64,000 bases of DNA from an uncultured Prevotellaceae bacterium (GTDB lineage: Bacteria > Bacteroidota > Bacteroidia > Bacteroidales > Bacteroidaceae). Below the pieces are notes generated by a model. The model had not been told where the DNA came from. It made no database searches and saw only the letters and a program-made list of their open reading frames with translations. Where the stretch lies: contig CAMJZV010000014.1 in NCBI GenBank assembly GCA_946410305.1, positions 1 to 64,000 of the forward strand. Reading direction: 5' to 3'. A program made the position numbers and the translations under genes. Positions 1-11,600 of the stretch are shown here, one piece after another (the stretch's first letter is position 1; every line of letters starts with the position of its first letter).

Positions 1-50
1 ATTCTTTCTTCATCTTGAACCTTTAAGTTGTGTCCAACTTTCTGGGTTCA
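1..50 (-). mobile_element. IS3-family-like insertion sequence, left end only (partial)
   Basis: Read on the minus strand, the first 50 bases begin TGAACCCAGAAAGTTGGACA and run to an ATG at base 13 followed by codons for K-K-E. This matches the layout of many IS3/IS150-type elements: a terminal repeat containing AAGTTGGACA, a short gap, then the first transposase reading frame. The element lies outside the window apart from this end. Its terminal TGA also supplies the stop codon of the gene it interrupts. The exact boundary (base 50, or a few bases further) cannot be fixed without the other end and the target duplication. Confidence 0.6.
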
Positions 51-716
51 CTTCACATTATGTCCCAGCAATACGCTATAGCCATTCTCCGAGGGCTTAG
101 TAGACAAGATATAGCCCGACAACTGACTGACAGCCACATCGACGGCAATGACACCCACTCGCTCACCCGTCTTGTCGTTAAACGGCAGACAGAATGTCAC
201 CAGCGGCTCGCGTTCGGTATGGGCACCTTTCAAGGGGTCTATCCAACCTATCCATCCCGTAGACATTGGCTTGGTGTACCACTCCTGTACGTTATAAGGA
301 CGGTTGGTAAAAGTCTCAGAAATGGTTAGGTCCAAGGCGCCGTTAGTGGCCGACTTCTTATGATGTACATAGGCCATAAACAAGTCTTTTCCAGGATAGT
401 ATCCTGGCTTGAAGCAGATGGCACAACCGTCGATGTAGGGGTTGCTCAATACCAACTCACGGCTATAGGTATACATGCGGTCGGGCTCATCCAGGTGCTG
501 TCTCAGGTCGTAGTAGATGTTGCCTGTTGCCTGCTCTACACTCAGCAAGATATTATCTATATGCTGCATCGTAGCCTCCAGCGTATGCTCGGCATTACGC
601 ACTCCTTCATCTCGTAATGCCTTGTGGGAGAAATATGCAAACACTGCTAATGCTACTCCTAGCAGCAGCATGGCCTCGCCTATCATTTGTAAGTTATGTC
701 TAGTTTCTTTTCGCAT
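48..716 (-). pseudogene. Cache-domain sensor membrane protein, truncated by IS insertion
   Basis: The 222-residue product has a short cytoplasmic start, one membrane segment (about residues 11-29) and an extracytoplasmic Cache domain with the EWYTKP signature. It ends abruptly after LLGHNVK. The paralogue at 55013-56521 is similar over the same stretch (for example NIDNILLSVEQ, YSVLLG versus YSMLLA) but continues for about 280 residues with the rest of the Cache domain, a second membrane helix, HAMP and a coiled coil. The missing part coincides with the IS-like end, so I read this as an interrupted gene. It starts 4 nt after the stop of the Cache gene at 721-1695 and was probably its operon partner. 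The fragment may still be made, but without a second membrane span or output region it is unlikely to signal. Confidence 0.7.
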
Positions 717-720
717 ATTG

Positions 721-1695
721 TTATTGTGCTCGTCTAATAATTATCTCCACCACTATGATTCCCATGAGTGCCACCAGCAGCAGTCCTATACCCACCAGTA
801 ACAGAGGTTTCTGTATCTCACACTTCGGAGCTACTACCGCCAAGGTCCAATCGATACCTTCTATGGGTCCGTAATACAGGGTAGAAGGTTCTCCATCGAT
901 TATCATATCTATCGTACCACTTTTCTTCTGTGCGATGTTCTGCAGCATCTCCTGATCCTTCACCATGATCTTCTTGTTCTCAGGATAGATGATGGATGAG
1001 CCATCCTCTTTGATAACCACAGAGAAGAAGTCTAACTTCCTCTTCATACGATACTTATTCAGCAAGTCACAACCCTTATATTGATCATCGATGCGCTGCA
1101 ACTGCTTGGTCAGCCAGTCAAAGGTGATGTCGGCACCACATACACAGGCCAGCTGTCCCGAGTCGTCGAATATCGGTTCTACAAAGGTGCAGTAGTGACC
1201 ACTGATACTGGTGCCATCATAATAGTAATAAGGATCTGACCAGAAGGCATGCTTAGACTTCTTGGCGCGCACATACCAGTCTGACTTGGTATAGTCGTGA
1301 CGAGCAGAACCCACCATCGTCAACATGAATTCACTGCTGTCAGTATGATGTACGTAGGGCTCAAACCACGTTCCTTTCTCCTTAAAATAATGGGGTTCAA
1401 AGGCAGCAAAATAGCCTCTCACGTCAGGGGCCAGACTGGTCTTACTCTTCAGGGCATCAATGACAGCCTCTGGCGACTCCATATTCTTTCCGACCTCATC
1501 AAACACGTTTCTGGCATTTGTCTCCACACCATGCACGGTCTTGAACATCTTTTCTGCCAAGATATTCTGCAAACCGACATAGCGTGCATAGGTTTCTGCT
1601 TTCATCGCATATGAGAATGCCCAAAAAGACACACCTGCACTAATGATAATAACTGCTATAACAACAAGCAGTACACCTACAGATTGTTTCTTCAC
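721..1695 (-). CDS. Cache-domain (dCache-like) membrane protein without output domain
   Basis: The protein has 324 residues: an N-terminal membrane helix (about 7-29), a long extracytoplasmic region typical of double Cache sensors (with DWYVRAKK and DITFDWLTKQ), and a second membrane helix close to the C-terminus (about 298-318), followed only by a short basic tail. Cache domains bind small extracellular ligands, usually carboxylates or amino acids, in kinases and chemoreceptors. Here no HAMP, kinase or methyl-accepting region follows, so any signal must pass to a partner. The downstream neighbour was a second Cache protein, now cut by an IS-like end. A TAnnTTTG-type -7 box lies at 1752-1759 on the minus strand. 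Ligand unknown. Confidence 0.75.
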   Translation of the reverse strand: MKKQSVGVLLVVIAVIIISAGVSFWAFSYAMKAETYARYVGLQNILAEKMFKTVHGVETNARNVFDEVGKNMESPEAVIDALKSKTSLAPDVRGYFAAFEPHYFKEKGTWFEPYVHHTDSSEFMLTMVGSARHDYTKSDWYVRAKKSKHAFWSDPYYYYDGTSISGHYCTFVEPIFDDSGQLACVCGADITFDWLTKQLQRIDDQYKGCDLLNKYRMKRKLDFFSVVIKEDGSSIIYPENKKIMVKDQEMLQNIAQKKSGTIDMIIDGEPSTLYYGPIEGIDWTLAVVAPKCEIQKPLLLVGIGLLLVALMGIIVVEIIIRRAQ

Positions 1696-1751
1696 GATAA
1701 ATAATATTCCGTCTTGGTGTTATTGACTTACTCTCTACTATGAAACATATG

Positions 1752-1759
1752 CAAAAGTA
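1752..1759 (-). promoter_or_regulatory. Bacteroidota -7 box for the Cache gene pair
   Basis: TACTTTTG read on the minus strand fits the TAnnTTTG consensus. It lies about 57 nt upstream of the start at 1695. No good TTTG at the -33 position is visible. Confidence 0.4.
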
Positions 1760-1825
1760 AGAAATTTTCCGCCAATTCCCCCTAACAGACCGAAAAATTA
1801 ACAGATTTTAATAAACAAGGATTTA

Positions 1826-2449
1826 TCAAAGCTGTCCTGCTTCTACCATCAGCACCACTCGTTCTGTCAGTCGGTCTACTCCTTCAGGGTCATACTCCTT
1901 CTTCAACGATGCTCCGAATGCCCAAGCAAAGGCTTGGTAGAAACCAGCTTTCACAGGACCTAAAAAGGCCTGCACCAACTCGTAGCCAGACGAATGGCTC
2001 TCACGATAAATCAGTTTGATGAGCAATTTGCCTTGTGAATACGTCAGCTTCTTCATGCGGGGCTTATACTCCTGCATGACGCTCTTCTCCACCCTCTTCA
2101 TGTGTTCTTCACGCGCCTGCTTGGTAGGGAGCGTTTCCAGATAAGCCGCAGTCTCCATCATAATCATGCGTGCCTCCTTGGCAATAGGCAATACCGTCTT
2201 CACATTCTTCACCAGTCGCATATAGGCGCCCTGCTGCTTCTTGCTGCTGAATGACACTGGGGGGAAGACGTAGACGTTGTTCATCTCCATATACTGAATG
2301 CTGTCGCCGTCTTCCAGCACCTTACCCACCTTCACGGTAGGCACGAAGGTGGGACTATCCATGTCCACCTCCTGCCGTTTATTGTCCTGCGCCATCACGC
2401 CCAGAACAAGCAACCACATGCCAAAAATCAACAGCATTTTCTGTTTCAC
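1826..2449 (-). CDS. DUF4294 domain-containing exported protein
   Basis: The product has 207 residues with a signal peptide ending near VMAQ. The rest fits DUF4294: a VGKVLEDGDSIQYMEMNNVYVFPP motif region, then a helical segment (LVKNVKTVLPIAKEAR) and a C-terminal part with LLIKLIYRESHSSGYELV. The family is common in Bacteroidota and has no established function. The longest reading starts with GTG at 2449, only 4 nt after the -7 box; an in-frame ATG at 2437 would leave a signal peptide with no positive charge, so GTG is favoured. It is divergent from the giant surface protein gene. Confidence 0.75.
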   Translation of the reverse strand: MKQKMLLIFGMWLLVLGVMAQDNKRQEVDMDSPTFVPTVKVGKVLEDGDSIQYMEMNNVYVFPPVSFSSKKQQGAYMRLVKNVKTVLPIAKEARMIMMETAAYLETLPTKQAREEHMKRVEKSVMQEYKPRMKKLTYSQGKLLIKLIYRESHSSGYELVQAFLGPVKAGFYQAFAWAFGASLKKEYDPEGVDRLTERVVLMVEAGQL

Positions 2450-2453
2450 GCCA

Positions 2454-2485
2454 CAAAATTACACATAACCAAGCGAAAAACCAAA
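2454..2485 (-). promoter_or_regulatory. Promoter for the DUF4294 gene
   Basis: On the minus strand there is TTTG at 2485-2482, a 20-nt spacer, and TAATTTTG at 2461-2454. Both elements match the primary Bacteroidota promoter. The predicted transcript starts at or next to the GTG start codon. Confidence 0.6.
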
Positions 2486-2524
2486 TATATTTACGTTAAA
2501 GAATTGCAGAAAAATGCGATTTTT

Positions 2525-2556
2525 CTTGGTGGTTTCACAAAAATTATCTATTTTTG
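2525..2556 (+). promoter_or_regulatory. Promoter for the giant surface protein operon
   Basis: CTTG at 2525-2528, a 20-nt spacer, and TATTTTTG at 2549-2556 fit the -33/-7 pattern with one mismatch. Transcription would start near 2563, leaving a leader of about 50 nt to the ATG at 2615. Confidence 0.55.
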
Positions 2557-2614
2557 CAAATTATAAGGTGCAGGTTACTACTTGCCACAATCTAACGAAT
2601 ACCAAAAACTAAAG

Positions 2615-5600
2615 ATGGAGAGAAAAATGATGAACGAGAAACGATTCCACAAGACATGTAACCTGTCGTCCCGCCAGATTGTTTATTTGGCAATAGTTTT
2701 GTTGCTGTCATTGCAGGCATTATTGCCTTCGAAAGCGCAAGCTGCAGATAATAATGACGAGACTGTCGTCATCGACGGTGTCAGTTATCACGTGCTTCGT
2801 TCCAGTGCAGACTGGACACGTTTAGGCCAGTTAGTGACAGAAGCTAATGGAAAGTCAGACGTGAATGCTATTCTGGATGAAGACTTCACGGTGACTGAAC
2901 CGCTACCCTCAAATGCACCCTTTAGAGGTATCTTCGATGGCAATGGCCATACGCTGTATCTTAATATTGACAGGGGAACGAATAACACTGGAGCACCTTT
3001 CCTCACGGCAGCAGGGTCAACCTTCAGGAACCTACACGTGGCAGGAAATGTTAATGGCGCCATACATTCCTCAGGACTTGTTAGTAAAGTTGCAAACACC
3101 CCCAACATCTACTTCGAGAGTGTCTGGGTATCTGCCAATGTTTCTACCAATAGCAGATATCTTGGAGGTTTCCTTGCACATAGTGGCAATGCCAGTGTGT
3201 TTATGACTGACTGTCGATTCGACGGCAAGCTGTCAAGCACTAGTAACGAGCTCACCTACGCCGGTGCCTTTATCGGATGGGGAGGTGACGGTCCTTGGAC
3301 TTTCCACCGTGTCTATGAAGATGGAACATATTCCGTAAAAGGAAGTGCAGGAGGATTCTGTCGTGACAGTAGTGGTAACAGATGGTGGGGTGGCAATAGC
3401 AAAAGTACCCTTTGTCTCTCCTCTCATGACTGGGGTGAGATGGATGACTCCCAACATAAAAACGTTAAGGATCAAAATGAGGTTGTCTCCAGAATGAATG
3501 CTGAGAAGCCTGGAACATGGCAATTGGTCGGTAGCAAGGCCATCCCCGTGATGAGGAGAAACGGACTGGAAGCCACCTTTGAGCTCTACGACATGGTGCC
3601 TGGTACAGACAGTAATGAGCTGAACATGTTGAAGATTCCTTTCTCGTGCGACCAACAGGTAAAGTGGATAGAGGCCAACTACATCGATGAGGACGGCAAC
3701 TTCAAGAATCTTGGTCGTATGGAGATGCCCAAGAATACCTATGCCGGTTTTATCAAGGTTCCAGCTACTGAGGCTCACTATAACCTGACAATCAGGGCTA
3801 AGCTGCTGGTAGGCGAGGTGAATGTGGTTTATGATAAGAAGAACGATGCCGTGATGCACAATCCGCGCAATTTGTCGGCAAAGCTGCTTCGTTTCAAGAA
3901 AGACACATTGGCGTATGCTGGTACCATGCGATTGGCGTGGCGCATCCATAATGCCAAGTATAATGACGTGGTGAATGGTGACCAGTTTGTCGTGCTGCGC
4001 TCGCTGACAGGCAAGATGGAAGACTTGGAGCAGATAGGTTCCGTTGCGATGGAAAGCGGCGACTCTATCTATACCTATGATGACAACAAGCTGATGGAAG
4101 TCATGACGCAAGAACGACTCAGCGCAGGTACTCCACAGTTGAAATACATCGTCATCCGCGCTTCTGCCCAGCAGTTGTGGGGTCTCAATAACAATGTAGC
4201 TTCAGACGCTGTGAACTATACGCTGGACAATCTGCACCTGTTGCGCATCCAGAACTACACCGCCAAGTGGGAAGACCAGACAGAGCACACGGTAAAGGTA
4301 GAATGGCAGTATGCCGACGAGTATGGTGCTGCTTGGGACGGTCGTGCAAAGATGAAGATGCTGGTGACCTCTACCAATCGAGAAGGGGCCCCTGTAGATT
4401 CTACCACTTATACGCTGACAGCCGACGAGATGGCCAAGTGTAGCAAGGTGGTGTCGCTACATCGCTCGTGTGTAAACTATAAGATAGAACTCTTTATCGA
4501 ACAGAGCACATCACCGCTGGCAATGAAAGGCGAGACGTATATAGAGATACGGACCGCGGACGACTGGAAATCCTTTGTACAAAAGGTGGCTGACGCTGGT
4601 GGCACGACAGTGAAGGCCATGCTGATGGCAGACATTACCGTGACAGACATGGTTGGCCAGAAAGAGAGTGTTCCGTTCTGCGGCGTCTTCGAAGGCAATG
4701 GCCACACGTTGACTTTCAACAAGAGTAATGGTAACGAGAACTACATTGCCCCCTTCCGTTATGTTAAGAATGCTACCATCCGCAATCTGCACACGAAGGG
4801 TTCGATTAGCAGCAGTAAACAGTTTATTGCCGGCATGATAGGTAATACGGTGGCTGGTGGTGAGGTTGTCATTGAGAGCTGCCATTCGTCCATGGAGATG
4901 ATTAGCTCGGTTAATGGCGATGCCACGAATGGTGGTTTGGTGGCTGTCAATAACGCCAATCAACTGACTATCCGCAACTGCGTGTTTGATGGCAGCTTCA
5001 AGGGTGCTGATTGTAACAAGAATGGCGGATTCGTTGGTTGGCTGAGAAGCAAGGGAACTCTGGAGAACTGTCTCTTTAGCCCGTCAGAAATCAGTACGAA
5101 TGTCGACGAATGTGCCACATGGGCCCGCAACCCAAGTAATCTCACACTTGTCAACTGCCACAGTACCGTAGAATATAACGAATTTGCAAACTACTTCGTG
5201 ATCTGTTCTACTGCTGACTGGAATACTTTCTGTCAGAAGGTGAAAAATGCCCAAGGCAACAGTAATGTGAATGCTGTGCTGGCTGCTGACATTACTATCA
5301 GCCAACCTGTGGGAGAAAACAACTCTTCACCTTTTAGAGGTGTCTTCGACGGCAATGGCCATACGCTGAACGTGAATTTACAAAGTGGTGACTACTATCT
5401 TGCACCTTTCAAGCATGCTAAGAATTTCACTATCAAGAACCTGCACGTGACAGGTAATGTAAATGGTGGTAATTACTCTTCAGGACTGGTTGGTAATGGT
5501 AATATCTCTGGCACCAATGTGATTAGTAATTGCTGGGTTTCGGCAACCGTCAAGAGTAATAATATGAGAATTGGAGGTGTTCTGGGATATAATCCTAAAT

Positions 5601-8600
5601 ATAATTGCACCATCACCAACAGTCTTTTCGATGGTAAACTAACAGGCAGCGACTATAACTATGGTGCTTCCTTTTCCGCTCTTACCGCCTATTCAACCAC
5701 TGACATCAGCAACTGTCTGGAGAATGGTGTTTATGAGAAATTTGCGGCTATCGGTTTCTGTCGAGACAGTGATAATGGTTTCGGATATGACGAGAAGAAC
5801 AACTGGAGCTACAATAACTTGGCCAAGAGTGTAGGCTCGATGTTGGTAGAAGAACTCGCTGCACAGCTGGGCACCAGTAATTGGCAGGTGACGAATGAGA
5901 GGGTTGTTCCCAAAATGGCCTCTGCTGCCATCGGAAGCGTTATTGGTAAAACTGCTGACGAGATTATCTTCCTGTTAGGTTCTAGCTACTGGACAAAAGA
6001 CAATAGCGGTAAAGTAGTGCCCATCACTGAGGACAAGTCGCAGGTGACCATCAATCCTGCTGCCCCTGAGCTTCCTACCTTCTATTACGAAAACCTGGGT
6101 GAAATCGATGAGAACTCACTCGTCGCCCAGACACAGCAGTCCTCAGTAGTGCTGACATGGGGTAACAAGAATGACGATCCCGTAGACTATTACGAGGTAT
6201 GGCGCAGCGATGTGCAGGATCCAGACAATTTCATCCGCATTGCTACCCAGCTGCAGGAGACACAGTATGAGGACAAGACGACCTCGCCCGTCCACCAATA
6301 CAAGTATAAGGTACGTGGCGTGAACGACTGTGAGGGACAACATTATACTGATACCAAGGTGGTGGAAGGCCAGTGCGTACAGACTGCTACTGCTTCAGGC
6401 TTCTTCCGCTTCCTGGATGGTACGGGTATCCCTGGTCAGGTTATCTATACTACGTTGCCTGACGGACAGCTCAAGGAGACAACCACCGACGAGAGTGGCT
6501 ACTACGTCCTCCGTGACCTGCCTTACGTGAATGCTACAAGGACAGAGTACACCATCTCTACACGCCTGAATGGCTATGATGGTTCAAAGACCATTGCCTT
6601 CGGCACCAGTGCTGGAGAGAATGTGGTGAAGGACATTGTCCTGGAGGTGGAGTCGAGTGTAAAGATCTCCGGTTATGTACAGTATAACGGTACCAGTATC
6701 CCCGTACAGGGAGTATCCTTCAAGGTCGGTAGTGGTGCTAACATCTATGAGGTACACACAGCTGCCGGCAAGGTGACCACTGACCACGAGGGTAAGTTCT
6801 CGTTCCGCATCCTGCCAAACCAGTCTTATCAGATTCAGGCTTACAAGGACGGACATAAGTTCTATCAGGATGGCTACTTCTATGAAGACGACAAGGATAC
6901 CGAGAAGGAGCACACCTTTACTGTCGACAAGGCAGGCATCTATTTCTATGACGACACCCGTGTGAAGATGATTGGCCGCATCGCCGGCGGTAAGGAACAG
7001 GGCGCTATCCCCTTGGACAACTCACTGTCAAGGAACAACCTGGGTGACGACCTGCAGATGGTGCTGACGCTGGAGGGCGACAATGCCTCACGACTGGTAT
7101 GGGACATCCAGGACAAGAACAAGAAAGAGCGCGACGAAGAGTTCGTGCATAATGCTCACGACAAGAAGTACGAGTATAAGACAAAGGTACACACCACCAT
7201 CAACCGCATGGTAGTAACACCCGATGTGCATACTGGTGAATATATGGTCATGTTGCCACCTGTGAAGTGGAAGATTCAGCAGATTACTGCCAAGGGTTAT
7301 CCCACACTGTTCCAGGACGGACAGATGGGTGACGTGCTTGACCTTACCGACTCACTGACAGCACATTCAGACACCATTATAGGCTCATGGAAGAATGCGG
7401 ACCAGAATGAGGTGAACAAGGCTGTCGTCACCTACCACGCCAAGTATAACCGCATCTACCACTCGCCTGTGCTCATCGACTACAAGCAGCAGAATTTCGA
7501 TGCGTTCGACTACTTCGGTGACCACTATTACAGTTTCAAGAACATCAGTGGTGACAAGGCGAAGCTGACGCTGGCCTATGGCGTCAAGAAGAAGGACTGG
7601 CCTAAGGGCAAGAGAGACTCGCTGGAGACCAAGTACGTCTTTGGTTATCCGGTATTCAGCATTGACCGCAAATATCCCGTGAAGATTTCTGCTACGGAGA
7701 AATACTACTATAACAACAACATGAAGAGCGACACTGTCGACGTTATCCGTCTGGCCGGTGGTAAGGTGACTATCCACAACGGTATGGTGAGCTCGATACA
7801 TAAGGATACCCTGCGATTGGATAGCGTGGGCGAGGCCACTTACCTGTTGGAGGCCGCCCAGACGCCGTACCTGTTGACAGGCTCTGACGCGCTGCGTACC
7901 GTCAGCATGACGCTGGAGATGGACAGCACGTATTATGAGGCTGCGCCCTTACGCGCGTACATATTAAATATTCAGCAGCTGAAGGGTGCTAAAGAAATCC
8001 TGAGCTACTCGGCACCACAGCTTGTCGACATTCTGCGTGACCCGCCCGGTGGTTCATCGAAGGCTACGCTGAGCAAGGGCTCTACGCTGAAGTATTCGTA
8101 TCAGATGGATATGACGTGGAGTGCTGGTGCTTCGTTGACGATTGCCGCAGGTAGCGGTCTTAACAGCTTTACTGGTGTGGTAGCAGCTCCGATGGGTGCT
8201 GGTGGAGTAGGAGGTTTCAATGTGATTGCCTCTAATGCCGTGTCCACTTCTATTGACTTGGTATGGTCGGGAAGCGGCAACCGCGCCTTTAACTATACGA
8301 TGACGACAACGGAGGACATTTCGACAAGTTCTGATCCAAAACTGGTGGGTGCTAACGCCGACCTCTATATCGGTGTAGACCAGAACATCGTGGTGAAGCC
8401 CGCAACGGCCATCCGCGTGATTCCTGACAGCATCTTCGTGAGGATGCAAGGACAGGTGAAGTCTGGCCGACTGTTGGAGATTGCCCAGGGTCTGGATGAT
8501 ACAGGTGGCGTGCTCCACATGGTACGTGATGAGGTGGTGACTTATGGACCAGTCATCAAGTCGAACTTCGTACACTCACAGCAGTATATCATCAAACAGC

Positions 8601-11600
8601 TCCTGCCGTCGCTGAGTGAGCAGATCTATTCGTTGATGTTCACTGGTACGAAGACAGAAGCCCAGGAGCAGGCTAACGCTACGGGCGAGGTGGTCTATTG
8701 GTCAAAGGTTGATAAGGACCACAAAGACTTTGGAACGGACTATGAAGTGATAGCTCCTTCTCATGCTACTGGCTTGGAGATTAACGAGGTTGCCCGCTAT
8801 CAGAACACCATGATGGCATGGGCTGAGATGATAGGTCAGAACGAGGAAGAGAAGCTGAGGGCTACCGAACTGGTGCAGAACTACGATCTCGACGGAGCAG
8901 GATCGGTTTCCTACTCTGAGTCGTTTACCAGTGAATACTCGAATACCCATTCGCTTGTTAGCCCCATCACTCCGATGACGGCCCAGTATTTTGACAGTAG
9001 TGTAGGCAATACCGCTGTGAATATTGCAGCCATCCTTGGTCCCACAGTGGCAAAGATCTTAGGCTCTGTCTTCAAGGCAAAAGCTGGTGAGACAAAGAGT
9101 GGTACTGGTTCTGGTCGTGATGAAGACGGTCACATGGTCGTAGAGGTTTCGGCTGTTGGTGTCACCTTCAAGTTCGGTCTGGTGCCTTCGATGAGCTTCA
9201 ACGTGAAACCGAAAGATACGGAGACTCATTCATACAGCCGTAAGGAGAGCTTTACCATTGGTATGGACAAAAAGAGCAGCCTGAACTTCGACGTCTATCG
9301 TGTGAAGACGGTTTCTGAGGGTTTGAGTGGCTATGATGACGTATTCTTGAGTAATGATTTCTTCGACAGGACGGAGGATAACTACGAATACCTGAAGCGT
9401 GACTTAGACTTGGATAATTATAAGAATACCAAGAGCTTCGTCTACCGTACCCGTGCTGGTGCTACTTGCCGTCCTTGGGAGAATGAGCGTAAGACCCTCT
9501 TCTATAATCCTGGAACAGTATTAGACGAACGTACGAAGAAGATTGAGAATCCCGTTATCAAGATGGATAAGCAGAGCGTCAGTGGTGTGCCTTTCGGCGA
9601 ACCTGCTCGCTTCAAACTCTATCTGAGCAACGAGAGTGAACAGCCTGAGGCAGCTTATATCTACTTTAACCTGTACCTGAATGAGACGACGAATCCCCAT
9701 GGTGCCAAGCTGATGGTGGATGGTATGCCGCTCAGCGGTAATGGCCGAACCATCGAGGTGCATCCGGGACAGGTGACAGAGAAGACCTTGGAAGTCTATG
9801 CCGGCGAAGCATTCGACTATGAGGGTCTGACGATAGGCTTTTTCTCGCAGAATGATGTCGATATTTACCAGGAGGCTTCTTTCGACGTGCACTACTTGCA
9901 GACAGCTGGTGCTGTGGCCATCACGACGCCTGGTGATAAGTGGATAATGAACTGCGACGCACCACAGGAGAATGGTAAGGGCTGGTATCTGCCTGTCGTC
10001 ATTAGTGGCTTTAACAAGAACCAGCATAACTTCGACCACATCGAGTTCCAGTACAAGGAGTCGACACGTGGTGATGATTACTGGACGAATCTCTGCGGCT
10101 ACTATGCTGACTCGACGATTTATGTCGCTGCCAGCGGTACGAAGGAGATGATACCAGAGAACGGCAACATTACTACCCGCTTCTTCGGCGAGGGTACTGT
10201 CATGGAGAAGGCTTACGACCTCCGTGCCGTGCTGTTCTGCAGAAATGGTAACAGCTTCCTGACCTATGAGTCGAAGGTGCTGAGTGGTGTGAAGGATACG
10301 CGCCGTCCGGAGCTGTTCGGCTCGCCTGAACCGAAAGATGCTGTGATTGGTGCCGGAGAGAACATTATCTTCAACTTCTCGGAGGACATTGAATACAACT
10401 ATCTGCAGTCTACCACCAACTTCCAGGTAATGGGCGAAACCAACGAGTCCAATATACTGGAGGCTCCCTCATTGCAGTTTGGCGGTTCTGGCTATGCCTA
10501 TAGTGAGGCTCGTCGTAACTTTGCGGACAAGAGTGTGACCATAGAGGTGATGATTAAGCCTGACGAGCTCAACGACGACATGCCTATCTTCTCACATGGT
10601 AGCGACGGCAAACTGCTCCAGTTGTGGGTGACAAAGGACAAGAAACTCAAGGCCGTTGTCGACGACAGCGTGCTGGTGGGTAAGAACGTCATCGATTTCA
10701 AGAGCTTCAAACGTGTAGCACTGGTGCTGGACAACGAGAAAAAGAAGATATATCTCTATAGTGATGGTCAGGATGCTGTGCTGAATGACGTTACCTATAG
10801 TGGTTATGGCCAGATTGTCTTTGGTGCTACGAATCTGTCGGATATCGCTAAGGTCAGCTACTTTAAAGGCCGTATGTTGCAGGGCCGTATTTGGAACCGT
10901 GCATTAGACCTGGCTACGCTGAACAGCTATGGTAACCAGTTGTTGACGGGCTATGAGATGGGTCTGACCGACTACTATCCGATGAATGAGGGTTCAGGCA
11001 ACTATGCCACTGACTTGGCACAGGGTGCCCACCTGATGCTGGAGGGTGCCTCATGGGCATTACCGCGAGGCATGTCGTTGAAGCTGGATAAGAACAAAGT
11101 CAACGAGAAGACGCAGATGAAGGGTCTGCAGCTGAAGAATGAATACTTCTCGGAATTTAATGAAGAGAAAGACTATACGCTGATGTTCTGGTTCCGTACT
11201 GTCGACAAGACGGGTACGTTGTTCAGTAGCGGTTCTGGCCGTAAGACCGACGTGGGTGCCAAGAACAACTTCTTCATCGGTTTGGAAGACCAGACGCTGA
11301 AGTATCGTACTAACGGACATGAGTATGAACTGGGTGACCACTACTGTGACGATGTATGGCACCACTATGCCATGACGGTGAACCGTGTTCGCAAGGTGGC
11401 CAGCATTTATCTGGACAACAAGTTGAAGGCACAGTTTGTTACTGACTCGCTGGGTAGTCTGGCAAGTACCAACTACTACTTAGGTAACATGGTCTGGCAG
11501 GAAGAGGGTCTGGAGAACGACAAGACGTTACAGGACAATGCCCTAACAGGTTATATCGACGGATTTGCCCTGTTTAAGCAGGCTCTGCCTACTACCCTCA

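Noticed and set aside
9521..10039. Minus-strand frames inside the giant protein gene (also at 3233, 6584, 7385, 11633)
   Set aside because: All are antisense mirrors of one continuous 11-kb gene with clear domain repeats; none has a promoter or family motif.
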